From the NCBI GenBank assembly GCA_026709065.1, contig JAPOTS010000057.1:1-38624 (forward strand): DNA of 38,624 bases. The letters are read 5' to 3'. Below are positions 34,866-38,624 of the stretch, one piece after another. Numbering within the stretch: the first letter of the stretch is position 1; each line of letters opens with the position of its first letter. The position numbers and the translations under genes are program-made. This DNA comes from Bacteroidota bacterium. GTDB lineage: Bacteria; Bacteroidota; Rhodothermia; Rhodothermales; Bin80. The notes under the pieces are model-generated. The model was not told the DNA's origin. It searched no databases and saw only the letters and a program-made list of their open reading frames with translations.

Positions 34866-37784
34866 TTACTGAAGCATTGATCTAATGCCACGAACTGAAT
34901 ACTCAGCACACCACTTTTGACGAACGTTATCCAGTCCATGTGTTGCGTGCTCCTCAAGCCCTAAGATTTCTGTCAACACTCTGCGATCCAGCTCTTTGCG
35001 CACGGAATCAGTATGGGCATCACAAATACGTTGAAGAGTTTCTCCTTTCAAGTCGTCAAAGATGGATGAGGCACGCTGGAGAGCATCTGATGATAAGGCG
35101 GTTATGTTCAGGGATGAAAGTAATTGAATGGAACTCACCGTTAGAATTCCACGGCTACCTTGTTGCCGTGAAGAGTGATACCAGTTTTGCATCAAGCCAA
35201 GTGTGGAGTTATTCCACAGGACAAACCCTTTTTCTGCTTCAATAGAACTCAACTGAATATTGGGCCAAGCTCGCCCCCCAATTGTTCGTTTTTCTGTAAA
35301 GGAAGCAGACAATGACTGGCCGCTATAATCTATTTCAGCGGCAATATGTGCCCAGCTTCGTCGGTCCCATATCCTTTGGGCAAGATCTCCCTTTTCCTTG
35401 CGAACTCGACCTTCAAGATCCTCTACAATGATCATGGATCTTTGATTCTTCCGTTTTGATTGCCACAGCATCGGGTATGTTGGAAATTCAGATAAACTCG
35501 TCTTATCAAAGGCAGCTGATTGATTGTTTGCGATATTGTTAGCGGCAAACCCAACTTGTGCAAAGTCACCAATGCGTGCAATAGGGATTTTGAACTGTTT
35601 ACTGTATCCAGGGAACCATAAAATGCCTCGGTTTAACGATTCAATGAATTGTGTTAATTCTAATGCACGAATTCCAATGGGAGCCCATCCTTGGCCGCTA
35701 ACTGGGGCGCGAATGATTTCGCCGACCTTGGTTTTGCCAACATAGATGGGTGATCCACCATACGGACCGTCATTGATGGATCGGACACCCTTGCTGAGGA
35801 CTCTTTGAATAGAGCTTGCAACTTCGGTTGCTTCCATAGAATTATTGGGGCGCTCATACAGAGAAACGAAAGATCCATGATTCTCAGTGAATGTTCGGTT
35901 TGATTTTTGGGCGACAACGAGTACTTCAGCCATGGATGTGTCCGCTGACCATGATGCTTGATTCGCAGTGGGTGAAGCGAGTCCGATCACTAAAATATCT
36001 TCATAGGATTTGCTGAGCATGCTCCTGAATTTTGTCCAAGAAACGCCCTGAATACTTGTAAGGGGTAGAACCAAAGCAATTCTACCGCCGACCTTCACCA
36101 TCTTGTCAGCGACAGCACAGAACATTGATGGCAATGCCTGATATCCATTGTAACACTTGCTTTTCTTACCCAATTGCTTTTCTCTGTGCTGCATTTGGGT
36201 TTGGACCGCTTTTGTATTGCCAAGAGCGTTGTACTGTTTCCAAGTTCCTTCATTTCCTTCTACCCAATCCGACATGGATCTAGTATAGGGCGGGTTCATG
36301 ATCACCAGACTGTCAGAACCAAAATCAATCATGAAGGGCAGGGCCTCACGTTCTTCTCCAGCTCTGCCAATTTTCACAATTTGATCGGATCCAAATTCAT
36401 TCTCGGAACTAAGATCAAACAGCGAACTCAATGTTGTTTTAGCTTCTAGTAACTCAAGAGAGCCAAGAGCAACGCCGTCCATCCGTGATTTTTTGCCATA
36501 CTCTGGAATAATCACTCTTGTATTTGCATAAGGATGACTTGGAAAGACGGAGGACAACATGGAAGCTGTCATATGTGCTGCAGATGGAACAATATCCGCT
36601 GCAGTCAAAATCTTTTCCATCATGTGAGCATGCAGTTTGCTTGGATCATGGCCCGTAAGATCATAGAGTGATACCAGTCGATTATAGGCTGCATGGATCA
36701 GGGTACCTGTACCGCATGCGTAATCAGCAATACGGTATTGTTTGTAGTGCTCAGGTGTGTCAGCTGCTTCTAACGGAATGGCGAGATGTGCTAAAAGAAC
36801 GGCAGATTCAGGCTTTGTGTAGAATGTGGCGAGGAATTTTCTGTCTACAATAAACCTCTGAAATACGACACCTGCCAAGTCGTGTGAGTCAGTAACTCCT
36901 AAACGGGATAATTCCTGTGCAGTAGATGTAATAGTGGTAACCAATTTATGAGCAATCTGTGGATCGGCGATTTCATAGAGAAATCTTCTAGCAATGGAGA
37001 AGACAGACCAATAGTCAATTTTTAAGACCTTATCCCATTCCTCAAGTAAGCCAATGTGAGTAATATCGCCATCGGCTTGCATTTGATCAAGGTTTCGGAC
37101 AGGACATGATCCAGCCAATCGTTGCTGAAACAAGAGTGCACTTACCATTACGGTAATGCCTATTCCAAGAGCTTCTTTGATCCTATCTTCGGTAAAAGAT
37201 TGATTCAGCACGGTTGCTATGCGGGTCAAAAATAGATCATTCTGAACAATTTCATCATGCAGAATATGAATGGCCTTTTCAACACCGCTACTCAATATAT
37301 CAATCGACTTTTCTAATGCATCCTTAGAAACGCCGGTGTTTGAGATGAAAATTGCAAGATCACGGATATTACCTTCAATATAACCAGATTTTGGGAAGCG
37401 ATCATAGTCATCACTACTGTTTCCATTGAGCAGTGCATATTGGAATTCTATATTCTCTATGATTTCGGCCCTAGCTTCGGCTTGACTGGTGCATTTCTTC
37501 AACTTTGTGGGGGAAACCAACTCAATCACAAAATGAATTGGATCACCTTTGCGCAATCTCTTACCTAATCGTGATGTGGCATCCTGATGGACACTGTTTG
37601 CTGGCTGAAACTCATTTTCAATCACAACTGGCAGACGGCGATAGTTATGAATGAAAATATCTAAGACGAGCTGTTTATTCTCCGGAATCTCACCAGTTAA
37701 TTCAGCAGTTACATCCCATTTAGAAGACATTGGATGTAACACTTCTGCAATAGCAGCATTCAGTGAGGGTTCAGTGAATGCCAT
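34866..37784 (-). CDS. single-chain N6-adenine DNA methyltransferase, type IIG-like
   Basis: 972 residues. The N-terminal 100 residues resemble a restriction-nuclease fold: D42 in LVLDIFIHNYRRLPVVIENEF with E56 and E58, where E-x-K would be canonical. A helical linker follows. The methyltransferase domain carries FYTKPESAVLLA (321-332), motif I ADYACGTGTL (353-362) and catalytic NPPY (497-500). The C-terminal third is probably target recognition. This layout is that of type IIG/Eco57I-like fused restriction-modification enzymes. No separate restriction or specificity gene lies beside it. If the nuclease lacks its lysine, the protein could be a solitary methyltransferase or part of a defence system. 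Confidence 0.82.
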   Translation of the reverse strand: MAFTEPSLNAAIAEVLHPMSSKWDVTAELTGEIPENKQLVLDIFIHNYRRLPVVIENEFQPANSVHQDATSRLGKRLRKGDPIHFVIELVSPTKLKKCTSQAEARAEIIENIEFQYALLNGNSSDDYDRFPKSGYIEGNIRDLAIFISNTGVSKDALEKSIDILSSGVEKAIHILHDEIVQNDLFLTRIATVLNQSFTEDRIKEALGIGITVMVSALLFQQRLAGSCPVRNLDQMQADGDITHIGLLEEWDKVLKIDYWSVFSIARRFLYEIADPQIAHKLVTTITSTAQELSRLGVTDSHDLAGVVFQRFIVDRKFLATFYTKPESAVLLAHLAIPLEAADTPEHYKQYRIADYACGTGTLIHAAYNRLVSLYDLTGHDPSKLHAHMMEKILTAADIVPSAAHMTASMLSSVFPSHPYANTRVIIPEYGKKSRMDGVALGSLELLEAKTTLSSLFDLSSENEFGSDQIVKIGRAGEEREALPFMIDFGSDSLVIMNPPYTRSMSDWVEGNEGTWKQYNALGNTKAVQTQMQHREKQLGKKSKCYNGYQALPSMFCAVADKMVKVGGRIALVLPLTSIQGVSWTKFRSMLSKSYEDILVIGLASPTANQASWSADTSMAEVLVVAQKSNRTFTENHGSFVSLYERPNNSMEATEVASSIQRVLSKGVRSINDGPYGGSPIYVGKTKVGEIIRAPVSGQGWAPIGIRALELTQFIESLNRGILWFPGYSKQFKIPIARIGDFAQVGFAANNIANNQSAAFDKTSLSEFPTYPMLWQSKRKNQRSMIIVEDLEGRVRKEKGDLAQRIWDRRSWAHIAAEIDYSGQSLSASFTEKRTIGGRAWPNIQLSSIEAEKGFVLWNNSTLGLMQNWYHSSRQQGSRGILTVSSIQLLSSLNITALSSDALQRASSIFDDLKGETLQRICDAHTDSVRKELDRRVLTEILGLEEHATHGLDNVRQKWCAEYSVRGIRSMLQ

Positions 37785-38624
37785 TTGCTATGGATTGTAC
37801 ATTATTATTTAAAAGAAACACATCAGTTTAATGGAAATATTTGACGCAGAAATAGATCCAATGTTCCCATCTGATGGATTTAATGATTACGTCAAAAGAT
37901 CAACTTGAAAATAGTCTTATAGGAAAATAAATATGTTGACGGATTTGGTTCAGCAACCAATCACAAAGGTAGATCAATTGTTCCCCACATACATAGTTTT
38001 AATCAATCAATTCACATCAATCATCGTGTTAAAGGATCTGTTTCTGGTATACAGAAATGCTATTGCTATGACTTTTCTCGGGCAAAAAATGCAGATATTT
38101 GTGCGGTTTTTAGCGATCTGAATGTGCAGTAAGAGCGAGGGAACTGCAACAGGACAAACATAGGTCAAGATCTCGCTCGTAAGCTAATGATGGATTTAAC
38201 GATGTTTGTATTTCATACCCCATGTGGAATACTGCATGGTGGGAAAGAGAGCTCTACAATATCACCTTGAGTAGCGTATCATCCAGTGTTCAGATCAGCG
38301 TAACAAAAACATCGTGGTTTTTAGAGCAAGCACCGCAGAGAAGGATGTCCGCCAAAATACGAATGATTGTAGTTTGTCCATGAGAGATGCCAACTGGTGG
38401 CCCCTGATGCATTATCGTAATACGAGGTATGATTTTGAACATAGGGGCTTCCATTATTTATCTGAACTCGTTTATAAGTCAACGTTTCATAGACATTCCT
38501 TCAAATCTGCAATAATATGTGAAATTTTGCCACGGAGCCTATGAGTAAAGATTAACTACTAGACCTGTCGGGGTTGTTTCAAAATTAGGTTAAACTCATT
38601 TTCTGGCGCAGGCATATAGCTCAT
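37785..38624. other. 840-bp gene-poor end of the window
   Basis: Only two short frames (37933-38121 and 38314-38544, plus strand) are open, without recognisable product or good ribosome-binding sites, so I do not call them genes. The first 130 bp should contain the promoter of the methyltransferase gene. The second copy of the short dispersed repeat lies at 38571-38594. Confidence 0.5.
38571..38594 (+). repeat. short dispersed repeat, copy 2
   Basis: GGGTTGTTTCAAAATTAG plus GTTAAA, matching 29689-29711 apart from one substitution and one extra base, and followed directly by CTCATTTTC. The copy sits 30 bp from the window edge, so any larger element it belongs to may continue outside. Confidence 0.45.

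Noticed and set aside
37933-38544. Two short plus-strand frames near the window end
   Set aside because: No recognisable product, unusual composition and no ribosome-binding sites; likely chance frames in non-coding DNA.
1-38624. CRISPR arrays, complete insertion sequences or prophage genes
   Set aside because: No regularly spaced repeats, transposase, integrase or phage structural genes were seen.

Overview
The window looks like a chromosomal segment of a Bacteroidota/Rhodothermota-type bacterium. This is inferred from three things. The division/cell-wall (dcw) cluster follows the Bacteroidota order with no murF, the MraY is long and the FtsI carries a PASTA domain, and Shine-Dalgarno sequences are weak. 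An OmpA protein with PKD domains and a choice-of-anchor B surface protein fit the same picture. TGA is used as a normal stop codon. No species is claimed.

Layout. 1-169: two tandem serine tRNAs, the first cut by the window edge. 555-3030: a class I methyltransferase and pyrG. 3139-14835: a compact dcw operon behind three MraZ boxes: mraZ, rsmH, ftsL, ftsI, [murE slot], mraY, [murD slot], ftsW, murG, [murC slot], ftsQ, ftsA, ftsZ. 14889-17926: rpsT, an OmpA/PKD outer-membrane protein with a strong terminator, and queG. 17950-25214 (minus strand): lysS, a type III restriction-modification pair (mod, res) and a AAA-like protein with a damaged Walker A. 25751-29287: a cyclophilin lipoprotein with a small partner gene, and a large secreted propeller/anchor protein. 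30016-32117 (minus): dgcA and dgcN (D-glutamate-type metabolism). 32220-34796: glgP. 34866-37784 (minus): a single-chain N6-adenine methyltransferase resembling type IIG enzymes. The last 840 bp and several other gaps hold no convincing gene.

Main observation. Every non-ligase gene of the dcw cluster looks intact, but all three Mur ligase positions hold only short open frames of 103, 187 and 105 codons. By eye, each frame keeps weak matches to the ends of the ligase expected at that place: MurE start and end motifs, MurD first and third domains, MurC first domain. All three lack the central ATP-binding domain and its P-loop. The frames are still tightly joined to their neighbours, through ATGA overlaps or 2-bp spacing. 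The cluster therefore appears to contain three 'hollowed' Mur ligases. Because mraY, murG, ftsW and ftsI look functional, working MurC/D/E/F are expected elsewhere in the genome. The short frames may persist as translational bridges or as new small proteins. The alignments were made from memory of family motifs and need profile searches.
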